Source: Gammaproteobacteria bacterium (GTDB taxonomy: Bacteria > Pseudomonadota > Gammaproteobacteria > S012-40). Taken from it: DNA of 10,011 bases. The translations under genes and the position numbers were made by a program. The DNA is taken from contig WFVN01000013.1 in assembly GCA_015491615.1 (NCBI GenBank), positions 1 to 10,011 of the forward strand. Direction: 5' to 3'. The notes below the pieces were generated by a model. It made no database searches. It saw only the letters and a list, made by a program, of their open reading frames with translations, and was not told the DNA's origin. Shown here in pieces: positions 1-6,177 of the stretch (positions are counted from its first letter, which is position 1; every line of letters begins with the position of its first letter).

Positions 1-2
1 TC

Positions 3-1259
3 CATGGATTGACCCTCGTGGAGCTCTTCGCCCTGCTCCTCCTCGCCTTCACCTCCACCCAGGTGGCCGCCCAGCGCGACGGCGCCGGCGAGCGCGTCCT
101 CGCCCTCGCCATTCCGCGCTTGGAAACGACCTCGACCACGAAGACCAACGACGAGCGATCCCAGTGGGAGCACGTTACCGTCCGCCCCGGCGACACCCTG
201 TACGACATCTTCCGGCGTCTCGGCCTCGGTGCCGGCGAGGTGCAAGCGCTCCTCGACGCCGGACGAGCGACCCGCCGCCTGGCGCGCCTCGTGCCCGGCG
301 ACGAACTGGAGATCCTGCGCCGCGACGGCCGCCTGCAGGCCCTGATCCACCGCCCCGACCAACGCCGGAGCCTTCAGGTGAGCCGGGGGGAAGACGGCCG
401 CTTCCACGCCCAGCTCATCGAACTGCCGGTAGACACCTGGCTCGCCTCCGCCAGCGCCACCATCCGCAGCTCCCTGTTCGAGGCCGCGCAAGAGGCCGGT
501 CTTTCCGACCGCCTGACCATGGAACTGGCGGAGATCTTCGGCTGGGACATCGACTTCGCCCTGGACATCCGCGAGGGCGACCGCTTCAGCGTCCTCTACG
601 AGGAGTTCTACCGCGACGGTCGCTACCTGGGCGAAGGCAGCATCGTCGCCGCCGAATTCACCAACCAGGGCAAGACCTACCGCGCCGTGCGCTACACCAC
701 CCCGGACGGGCGCACCGATTACTACACCCCCGAGGGGCGCAGCGTGCGCCGCGCCTTCCTCCGTACCCCCGTCCAGTTCACCCGTATCAGCTCCCGCTTC
801 GGGCGCCGCTTCCACCCGGTGCTCAACCGCATGCGCGTGCACAAGGGTGTGGACTACGCCGCCCCCCGCGGCACCCCCGTGCGCGCCGCCGGCGACGGCA
901 AGATCGTCTTCCGCGGCCGCAAGGGTGGCTACGGCAAGACGGTGATCATCCAACACGGGCAGCGCTACAGCACCCTCTACGCCCATCTCAACGGCTACGC
1001 CCGCGGCATCCGTGCCGGCCGGCGCGTGCGCCAGGGGCAGATCATCGCCTACGTGGGCAGCACCGGCCTGACCACCGGCCCCCACCTGCACTACGAGTTC
1101 CGCGTCGACGGCGTGCACCGCAACCCGCTCACCGTCCGCCTGCCCCAGGCCAAGCCCCTGAAGAAGGCCTATCTGGACGACTTCCGGCGCGCCGCCACCG
1201 GCCTGCTGGCACAACTGCGCCTCGCCACCACCCCGATGATGGCCGCCAACGACCTCTGA
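3..1259 (+). CDS. M23 family peptidoglycan DD-endopeptidase (MepM-like), 5' end outside window
   Basis: A predicted zinc metallopeptidase that cuts peptide cross-links of peptidoglycan in the periplasm. Residues are numbered from a TTG codon at base 9, giving 416 aa. A hydrophobic segment (about 4-15) is followed by V-A-A-Q, suggesting a signal peptide or anchor. Residues 54-105 look like a LysM/OapA-type domain (H-V-T-V-R-P-G-D-T-L). A middle domain spans about 130-250, and the C-terminal M23 domain about 255-375. The M23 signature is clear: H278 and D282 (VHKGVDYAAP), H326 (LYAHL) and the HLH motif H359/H361 (TGPHLHYEF), so the active site looks intact. The frame is open to the left edge (codons CAT and GGA precede base 9), so the true start probably lies upstream and the left coordinate is a window boundary. 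It overlaps anmK by one base, consistent with one operon. Family assignment is firm; the exact substrate bond is inferred. Confidence 0.9.
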   Translation, partial: HGLTLVELFALLLLAFTSTQVAAQRDGAGERVLALAIPRLETTSTTKTNDERSQWEHVTVRPGDTLYDIFRRLGLGAGEVQALLDAGRATRRLARLVPGDELEILRRDGRLQALIHRPDQRRSLQVSRGEDGRFHAQLIELPVDTWLASASATIRSSLFEAAQEAGLSDRLTMELAEIFGWDIDFALDIREGDRFSVLYEEFYRDGRYLGEGSIVAAEFTNQGKTYRAVRYTTPDGRTDYYTPEGRSVRRAFLRTPVQFTRISSRFGRRFHPVLNRMRVHKGVDYAAPRGTPVRAAGDGKIVFRGRKGGYGKTVIIQHGQRYSTLYAHLNGYARGIRAGRRVRQGQIIAYVGSTGLTTGPHLHYEFRVDGVHRNPLTVRLPQAKPLKKAYLDDFRRAATGLLAQLRLATTPMMAANDL

Positions 1260-2392
1260 TGCCGGGCCGCTACCTCGTCGGCCTCATGAGCGGCACCAGC
1301 CTGGACGGCGTGGACGCCGTCCTCGCCCGGGAGGGGGACGACGGCCGCCTGGAGACCATCGCCACCCTCGCCCGCCCTTTTCCCCGTGCCCTGCGCCGCC
1401 GCCTCCTGGGGCTCGCCCAGGGACGGCGCGTGCGCCTGGAGTCCCTCTTGCGTGCCGACGTGGAGCTGGGCGAATGCTACGCCGAGGCGGTGCGCGACCT
1501 CCTCGCGCCCCATCCCGAAGCGGCGCGCCGCCTGACCGCCATCGGCAGCCACGGACAGACCATTCGCCACCGCCCCACGCTGGGCGCCACCCTGCAGATC
1601 GGCGACCCGGCCCGCCTGGCCGAACGCACCGGCCATCCGGTGGTGGCCGACTTCCGCCGCGCCGACCTGGCCGCCGGCGGCCAGGGGGCCCCCCTCGCCC
1701 CCCTGTTCCACCGTGCCTTGCTCTGGCGGGGGGAAGAGGCGCTGGTGGTGGTGAACATCGGGGGGATGGCCAACCTGAGCCTCATCGGGCCGGACACCAT
1801 CACCGGCTTCGACAGCGGCCCCGGCAACGTCCTCCTGGACGCCTGGGCGCAGCGCCACCTGGGCACGCCCTGCGACCGGGACGGGGCCTTCGCCGCCCGC
1901 GGAAAAGTGCACGCCCCCCTCCTCGATCGCCTCCTGGCGCACCCCTATTTCCGCCGCCCGCCCCCCAAGAGCACCGGCCGCGAGGACTTCGGTCCGGATT
2001 GGCTGGACCAGGTACTGAGCGGATTTCCCGGGCTGGCGCCGGCGGACGTTCAGGCCACCCTCACCGAACTCACCGCCCGCCCCATCGCCGGGGCAATTCA
2101 AGACCATGCCCCTGGAGACGGCCCGGTACTGGTATGCGGTGGCGGGGTCCACAACCGCGAACTGATGGCGCGATTGAGCCGGCTGCTCGCGCCGCGACCG
2201 GTGCAGAGCACCGCCGATCGCGGCGTCGATCCAGACTTCGTGGAGGCCCTGGGCTTCGCCTGGCTGGCCGCCCGGCGGCTGGACGCCGAGGCGGTGGACA
2301 CCACCACCGTCACCGGCGCCCGCCACCCGGTGGTGCTGGGGGCGGTCTACTGGCCCGCGGGCGGCGCGGCGCGCTCGGAGAGGGGCTTGTAG
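1259..2392 (+). CDS. anmK: Anhydro-N-acetylmuramic acid kinase
   Basis: A cytoplasmic kinase of peptidoglycan recycling. It uses ATP and water to open the 1,6-anhydro ring of anhMurNAc and gives MurNAc-6-phosphate. The 377 aa carry the family motifs in order: GLMSGTSLDGVD (8-19), SHGQTIRH (97-104), GDPARLAERTG (115-125), DFRRAD then GGQGAPL (131-146), NIGGMANL (166-173), GFDSGPGN (183-190) with D185 the likely catalytic base by analogy with characterised AnmK, KSTGRE (237-242), VCGGGVHN (292-299) and GVDPDFVEALGFAWLA (322-337). The start is the ATG overlapping the upstream stop (TGATG), and the family N-terminal motif begins eight residues later. The same strand encodes a longer open frame upstream, but that part is a shadow of the peptidase gene. 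The last 13 residues (about 365-377) extend past the usual family end and are read from DNA that is also the antisense of gltA. Confidence 0.96.
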   Translation: MPGRYLVGLMSGTSLDGVDAVLAREGDDGRLETIATLARPFPRALRRRLLGLAQGRRVRLESLLRADVELGECYAEAVRDLLAPHPEAARRLTAIGSHGQTIRHRPTLGATLQIGDPARLAERTGHPVVADFRRADLAAGGQGAPLAPLFHRALLWRGEEALVVVNIGGMANLSLIGPDTITGFDSGPGNVLLDAWAQRHLGTPCDRDGAFAARGKVHAPLLDRLLAHPYFRRPPPKSTGREDFGPDWLDQVLSGFPGLAPADVQATLTELTARPIAGAIQDHAPGDGPVLVCGGGVHNRELMARLSRLLAPRPVQSTADRGVDPDFVEALGFAWLAARRLDAEAVDTTTVTGARHPVVLGAVYWPAGGAARSERGL

Positions 2393-3525
2393 TCGCGCAG
2401 GGGGTGGCCGGTATAGACCTGGGTGGGACGGAAGATGCGGTTGTCCCGCAGTTGTTCCCGCCAGTGGGCCAGCCAGCCGGCGGAACGGGCCACGGCGAAG
2501 ATGGAGGTGAACTGGTCGGTGGGGATGCCCATCTCGTCGTAGAGGATGCCCGAGTAGAAATCCACGTTGGGGTATACCCCCTTGGGCCCGAGGCGCACCG
2601 CCGCCGCCTCCTCCAGGGCGAGGGCGATCTCGAACAAGGGGCTCACCTTGCCGCCGCGCCGGGCCATGAGCTCCTCCACCATCCCCTGGAGGATGGTGGC
2701 GCGCGGGTCCTTGACCTTGTACTCCCGGTGGCCCATGCCCCAGATCTTCTCCTTGCGCGCCAGCTTTTCCTCCAGCCACGGGCGCACCCGCTCGGGGGAG
2801 CCGATCTCCCGCAGCATGTGCACCACCTTCTCGTTGGCGCCGCCGTGCAGGGGGCCGGACAGAGTGCCGATGGCGGCCGCCACCACGCCGTAGGGGCTGG
2901 CCAGGGTGGAACCCGCCACCAGGGCCGCGAAGGTGGAGGCGTTGATGGTGTGCTCCGCATGCAGGATCAAGCACTTGTCGAGGATCTCGGCGAGCAGGTC
3001 GTCGGGCTCCTCGCCAGTCATCATGTAGAGGAAATTGGCCGCGTAGCTGAGATCGGTGCGCGGCTCCACCGGGTCGTAGCCCTTGCGGATCTGCTCCCAC
3101 ATGGCCACCAGCACCGGCATGCGGGCGAGGATCTTCACCGTCATGCTGTGGACGTAATCCAGCTCGGTGCAGCGATCGCCGCCGGTGAGGCATTCGCTGC
3201 CCGGATAGAACATCCCCAGGCTGGCCACCGCGGTCTGTAACATCTCCATGGGATGGCCGGTGGGCGGGAGGGCCTTCATGAGAGTGCGGATGTTGTACTT
3301 CACCCGTCGATTGCGGCGAAGCTGCTCGTCGAACACGGCCAGTTGGTCCACGGTGGGCAACTCGCCGTCCAGCAGAAGGAGGGTGGTCTCCTCGAAAGTG
3401 CTGTGTTCGGCCAATTGCTCGATGGGGTAACCGCGATAGGAAAGAATGCCTCGCTCGCCGTCGATGTCGGAGATGTTGGATTTGGTGGCCGGAACGCCTT
3501 CCAGTCCGGGCAGATACTCGTTCAT
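2347..3525 (-). CDS. gltA: Citrate synthase
   Basis: Condenses acetyl-CoA with oxaloacetate to citrate at the entry of the TCA cycle (cytoplasm). The protein is 392 aa, matching the shorter citrate/2-methylcitrate synthase class. Catalytic residues are visible: H227 (GPLHGGANE), H266 (WGMGHREYKVKDPRA, the family signature) and D322 (YPNVDFYSG). H192 (LHAEHTINAST) and R347 (FAVARSAGW) fit substrate contacts. The N-terminus (NEYLPGLEGVPATKSNISD, then GILSYRGYPIEQLA) is typical. The ATG is preceded by AGGTGA, the 3' part of the Shine-Dalgarno consensus, at short spacing. The gene stands alone, divergent from trpG and convergent with anmK. A 2-methylcitrate synthase (PrpC) is the alternative. No prpB or prpD lies next to it, which favours citrate synthase, but sequence alone does not settle substrate preference. 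The C-terminal SERAAPPAGQ tail lies in the overlap with anmK. Confidence 0.92.
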   Translation of the reverse strand: MNEYLPGLEGVPATKSNISDIDGERGILSYRGYPIEQLAEHSTFEETTLLLLDGELPTVDQLAVFDEQLRRNRRVKYNIRTLMKALPPTGHPMEMLQTAVASLGMFYPGSECLTGGDRCTELDYVHSMTVKILARMPVLVAMWEQIRKGYDPVEPRTDLSYAANFLYMMTGEEPDDLLAEILDKCLILHAEHTINASTFAALVAGSTLASPYGVVAAAIGTLSGPLHGGANEKVVHMLREIGSPERVRPWLEEKLARKEKIWGMGHREYKVKDPRATILQGMVEELMARRGGKVSPLFEIALALEEAAAVRLGPKGVYPNVDFYSGILYDEMGIPTDQFTSIFAVARSAGWLAHWREQLRDNRIFRPTQVYTGHPLRDYKPLSERAAPPAGQ

Positions 3526-3558
3526 GGGTCACCTGCTGGGGATCGCGGAAAGGGAGGA

Positions 3559-3567
3559 AGTGTAACA
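3559..3567 (-). promoter_or_regulatory. Candidate extended -10 promoter of gltA
   Basis: Read on the minus strand, the bases are TGTTACACT: a TGn extension directly before TACACT (4 of 6 to TATAAT). Transcription would start near base 3552 and leave a leader of about 27 nt before the gltA ATG. No good -35 hexamer is seen at 16-18 bp, which is tolerable for an extended -10 element. Inferred from motif and position only. Confidence 0.35.
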
Positions 3568-3620
3568 GAGGGGTCGAACGATCGGGATAGGGGTCACCAT
3601 GCCGGAAACGGACGAAGCGG

Positions 3621-3636
3621 TGCGAGAAACTTCCCA
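3621..3636. promoter_or_regulatory. Possible CRP-binding site between gltA and trpG
   Basis: The bases TGCGA-GAAACT-TCCCA match 8 of 10 fixed positions of the CRP consensus TGTGA-N6-TCACA, with one mismatch in each half at mirror-image positions. The centre lies about 76 bp upstream of the inferred gltA start and about 80 bp upstream of the inferred trpG start. The Crp/Vfr protein in this window keeps the recognition-helix residues that read TGTGA. An 8/10 match can occur by chance at the several-percent level in 200 bp, so this is suggestive only. Confidence 0.3.
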
Positions 3637-3671
3637 CCCAACGGGCCACCCGAAACGCCAAGACGCTGCAT

Positions 3672-3702
3672 TTGTCCGCCGCCCGCGGGGCGATGGTAGA
3701 AT
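3672..3702 (+). promoter_or_regulatory. Candidate promoter of the trpGDC operon
   Basis: The extended -10 TGGTAGAAT (3694-3702) contains TAGAAT, 5 of 6 to consensus, preceded by TGn. A TTGTCC element (3672-3677) lies upstream with a long 19-bp spacer. Transcription would begin near 3709, leaving a leader of only about 20 nt before the trpG ATG. That is too short for a leader peptide or attenuator, so attenuation at this site is unlikely. Confidence 0.55.
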
Positions 3703-3716
3703 CGTCCGGAACGCGC

Positions 3717-3722
3717 GAGGAA
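3717..3722 (+). promoter_or_regulatory. Ribosome binding site deciding the trpG start
   Basis: GAGGAA lies 6 nt before the ATG at 3729. The frame stays open upstream to an in-frame TTG at 3672, but the glutamine amidotransferase domain begins at the ATG (MLLMIDNYDSFTYN), and the inferred transcript start lies downstream of 3672. The internal ATG is therefore preferred. Confidence 0.7.
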
Positions 3723-3728
3723 CCCGCC

Positions 3729-4340
3729 ATGCTCCTGATGATCGACAACTACGACTCCTTCACCTACAACCTGGTGCAGTACTTCGGCGAGCTGGGGGCG
3801 GACGTGCGGGTGTTCCGCAACGACCGCATCACGGTGGAGGAGATCGAGGCCCTGGGGCCGGACCATCTGGTCGTCTCCCCAGGGCCCTGCACCCCGGACG
3901 AGGCGGGCGTCTCGGTGGCCGCCATCCGCCACTTCGCCGGCCGCATCCCCATCCTCGGGGTGTGCCTCGGGCACCAGAGCATCGGCCAGGCCTTCGGCGG
4001 TCGCATCGTCCACGCACGGGCGATCATGCACGGCAAGACCTCGCCCGTGCACCACCGCGGCGAGGGGGTCTTCCGCGGCCTGCCCTCCCCCTACCAGGCG
4101 ACCCGCTACCACTCCCTGGTCATCGACCGGGAGACCCTCCCCGACTGCCTGGAGGTGACCGCCTGGACCGAGACCGAGGACGGGGCGGTGGAGGAGATCA
4201 TGGGCGTGCGTCACCGGGAGTACCCCATCGAGGGGGTGCAGTTCCACCCCGAATCCATCCTCACCGAGCACGGCCACCGCCTGTTGGCCAACTTCCTCGG
4301 CGTGGACCTTCCCCAACGATTGCAGGAGACCGGCAGCTGA
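3729..4340 (+). CDS. trpG: Anthranilate synthase component II, glutamine amidotransferase
   Basis: Supplies ammonia from glutamine to TrpE, which makes anthranilate from chorismate in the first step of tryptophan synthesis (cytoplasm). The 203 aa form a complete class I glutamine amidotransferase domain. It starts IDNYDSFTYNLVQ, has the oxyanion region SPGPCTPDEAG (50-60), nucleophile C79 in GVCLGHQ, the HGKTSPV segment (101-107), and the H173/E175 pair in QFHPESILT. Length and motifs are normal for free-standing TrpG. It heads a trpG-trpD-trpC operon, and its stop overlaps the trpD start by one base. trpE is not in the window, so the synthase partner must be encoded elsewhere. A dual role as PabA in folate synthesis is known for some relatives and cannot be excluded. 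Confidence 0.95.
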   Translation: MLLMIDNYDSFTYNLVQYFGELGADVRVFRNDRITVEEIEALGPDHLVVSPGPCTPDEAGVSVAAIRHFAGRIPILGVCLGHQSIGQAFGGRIVHARAIMHGKTSPVHHRGEGVFRGLPSPYQATRYHSLVIDRETLPDCLEVTAWTETEDGAVEEIMGVRHREYPIEGVQFHPESILTEHGHRLLANFLGVDLPQRLQETGS

Positions 4341-5374
4341 TGGACATCAAAGGGGCGATCGGCGCCGTGGTGGAGCGGCGCGACCTTTCCGAGGCGGAGA
4401 TGGCCGAGGTGATGCGCCAGATCATGACCGGCGGGGCCACCCCGGCGCAGATCGGCGGCTTCCTCGTGGGCCTGCGCATGAAGGGCGAGACGGTGGCCGA
4501 GATCACCGCCGCCGCGCGCGTCATGCGCGAGCTGGCCGCGCGTGTGGAGGTGGGCGACCTGCCCCACCTGGTGGACACCTGCGGCACCGGCGGGGACGCC
4601 GCCGGCACCTTCAACATCTCCACCACCGCCGCCTTCGTCGCCGCCGGCGCCGGGGCGCGGGTGGCCAAGCACGGCAACCGCTCCGTCTCCAGCCGCTCCG
4701 GCTCCGCCGACGTCCTGGAGGCGGCCGGGGTGCGCCTGGACCTCACCCCCGAGCAGGTGGCCGCCTGCATCCGCGAGGTGGGCATCGGCTTCCTCTTCGC
4801 CCCCGCCCACCACGGGGCCATGAAGCACGCCATCGGCCCGCGCCGGGAGATGGGGGTGCGCACGGTGTTCAACCTCCTCGGCCCCCTCACCAACCCCGCC
4901 GGCGCCCCCAACCAGGTGATCGGCGTCTTCGACGGCCGCTGGGTGCGGCCCCTGGCGGAGGTCCTCGCGCGCCTGGGCAGCCGCCACGTGATGGTGGTGC
5001 ACGCCGAGGACGGCCTCGACGAGATCAGCATCAACGCCCCCACCCGCGTCGCCGAGCTGAAGGCCGGGGAGATCCGCGAGGACGTCATCGACCCCGAGGC
5101 CCTGGGCCTTACTCCCGCGCCCCTGTCGGCCATCGCCGCCGACTCGACCGCGGACAGCCTGGCCACCCTGCGCTCGGTGCTGGAGGGAACCCCCGGCCCG
5201 GCACGGGACATCGTCGTCGCCAACGCCGGTGCCGCCATCTACACCGCCGGCCTCGCCGACACCTTCCCCGACGGCATGGAACGGGCCGCCGAGGCCATCG
5301 ACTCCGGGCGCGCCCTGGAGAAGCTGGAACGGCTGGTGGCCTTCACCCAATCCCTGGCCGGAACATCGGCATGA
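4340..5374 (+). CDS. trpD: Anthranilate phosphoribosyltransferase
   Basis: Transfers phosphoribose from PRPP to anthranilate, giving phosphoribosyl-anthranilate, the second committed step of tryptophan synthesis. The 344 aa have normal family length and all landmarks: an N-terminal helical domain (about 1-70), the PRPP-binding loop DTCGTGGD (79-86), NIST (92-95), KHGNRSVSSRSGSADVLEA (110-128), the GPLTNPA segment (181-187) and the metal-binding DGLDE (224-228). The start is the ATG in TGATG at the trpG stop, with AGGAG (4324-4328) 11 nt upstream. The frame is open far upstream, but that part is a shadow of trpG. The stop overlaps trpC by four bases (ATGA), so translational coupling through the operon is likely. 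Confidence 0.97.
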   Translation: MDIKGAIGAVVERRDLSEAEMAEVMRQIMTGGATPAQIGGFLVGLRMKGETVAEITAAARVMRELAARVEVGDLPHLVDTCGTGGDAAGTFNISTTAAFVAAGAGARVAKHGNRSVSSRSGSADVLEAAGVRLDLTPEQVAACIREVGIGFLFAPAHHGAMKHAIGPRREMGVRTVFNLLGPLTNPAGAPNQVIGVFDGRWVRPLAEVLARLGSRHVMVVHAEDGLDEISINAPTRVAELKAGEIREDVIDPEALGLTPAPLSAIAADSTADSLATLRSVLEGTPGPARDIVVANAGAAIYTAGLADTFPDGMERAAEAIDSGRALEKLERLVAFTQSLAGTSA

Positions 5375-6177
5375 GCGGTACCCCGGACATCCTGCGCCGC
5401 ATCCTCGCGCGCAAGGCCGAGGAGGTGACCGAGCGGCGCGCCCGCCTGCCCGAGCGAGAGCTGCGCGCGCGCCTGCCCGAGGCGCCGCCGGTGCGCGGTT
5501 TCCGAGCGGCCCTGGAGGCCCGCATCCAACGGGGCGAGCCGGCAATCATCGCCGAGATCAAGAAGGCCTCCCCCAGCAAGGGCGTGCTGCGCGCCGACTT
5601 CGACCCCGAGGCCATCGCCCGCGCCTACGCCGAGGCCGGGGCCGCCTGCCTCTCCGTGCTCACCGACGTGGACTTCTTCCAGGGGGCGGATGCGTACCTG
5701 GTGCGCGCCCGCGAGGCGGCCGGCCTGCCGGTGCTGCGCAAGGACTTCACCATCGACCCCTACCAGGTGCTGGAGGCGCGCGTGCTGGGGGCGGACTGCA
5801 TCCTCCTCATCGCCGCCGCCCTGGACGATGCGCGCCTCGGGGAACTGGCCGACCTGGCCCGGTCCCTGGGCATGGACGTGCTCCTGGAGGTGCACGACGC
5901 CGAGGAGCTGGAGCGCGCCCTGGCCACCCCCGCCCCCCTGATCGGCATCAACAACCGCGACCTGCGCACCTTCGAGGTGCGCCTGGAGACCACCCTGGAC
6001 CTGCTGCCGCGCATCCCCGACAACCGCCTGCTGGTCACCGAGAGCGGCATCCTCACGCGTGCGGATGTGGAACGCATGCGCGCCCACGGGGTCCATGCCT
6101 TTCTGGTAGGGGAGGCCTTCATGCGCGCCGCCGACCCTGGGGCGGCCCTGCGGGCGTTGTTCTTCTCCGGGGACTAG
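5371..6177 (+). CDS. trpC: Indole-3-glycerol-phosphate synthase
   Basis: Converts carboxyphenylamino-deoxyribulose phosphate (CdRP) to indole-3-glycerol phosphate in tryptophan synthesis. The 268-aa TIM barrel is the monofunctional type: there is no fused TrpF isomerase as in E. coli TrpC. Expected catalytic residues, aligned by eye to the E. coli enzyme, are E62 and K64 (IAEIKKASPSKG), K124 (VLRKDFTID), E173 (LLEVHDAEE), N195 (GINNRDL) and E224/S225 (TESGI). The phosphate-binding end is LVGEAFMRA (245-253). The start ATG overlaps the trpD stop (ATGA). This is the last gene of the trp operon. Its TAG stop lies in a CTAG palindrome that also supplies the stop codon of the oppositely oriented crp. 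Confidence 0.97.
   Translation: MSGTPDILRRILARKAEEVTERRARLPERELRARLPEAPPVRGFRAALEARIQRGEPAIIAEIKKASPSKGVLRADFDPEAIARAYAEAGAACLSVLTDVDFFQGADAYLVRAREAAGLPVLRKDFTIDPYQVLEARVLGADCILLIAAALDDARLGELADLARSLGMDVLLEVHDAEELERALATPAPLIGINNRDLRTFEVRLETTLDLLPRIPDNRLLVTESGILTRADVERMRAHGVHAFLVGEAFMRAADPGAALRALFFSGD

Noticed and set aside
1014..1023. GCCGGCCGGC palindrome in the M23 gene
   Set aside because: Explained by Arg/Ala/Gly codons; single copy.
164..1258. Long in-frame upstream extension of anmK
   Set aside because: Arg/Pro-rich shadow of the M23 gene; the AnmK signature motif starts right after the ATG at 1259.
3172..3179. GCGATCGC octamer (HIP1 sequence)
   Set aside because: I noted only a single copy, inside gltA; HIP1 is meaningful only when highly over-represented, as in cyanobacteria.
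3526..3598. GGGTCACC direct repeat (3526-3533 and 3591-3598)
   Set aside because: Only 8 bases, the first copy covers the gltA ribosome site, and no third copy or dyad supports a regulator site.
3681..3691. GCCC-GCG-GGGC inverted repeat between the trpG -35 and -10
   Set aside because: Only a 4-bp stem in GC-rich DNA; no reason to call an operator.
1169..3748. An 859-codon open frame on the minus strand spanning anmK, gltA and the intergenic region
   Set aside because: It is out of frame with gltA on the same strand and antisense to anmK, has low-complexity Gly/Ala/Arg composition and no recognisable motif. Such shadow frames are expected at this GC content.
3599..4339. Open frame from the ATG at 3599 running into trpD
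   Set aside because: It is the out-of-frame shadow of trpG; real TrpD sequence begins at 4340.
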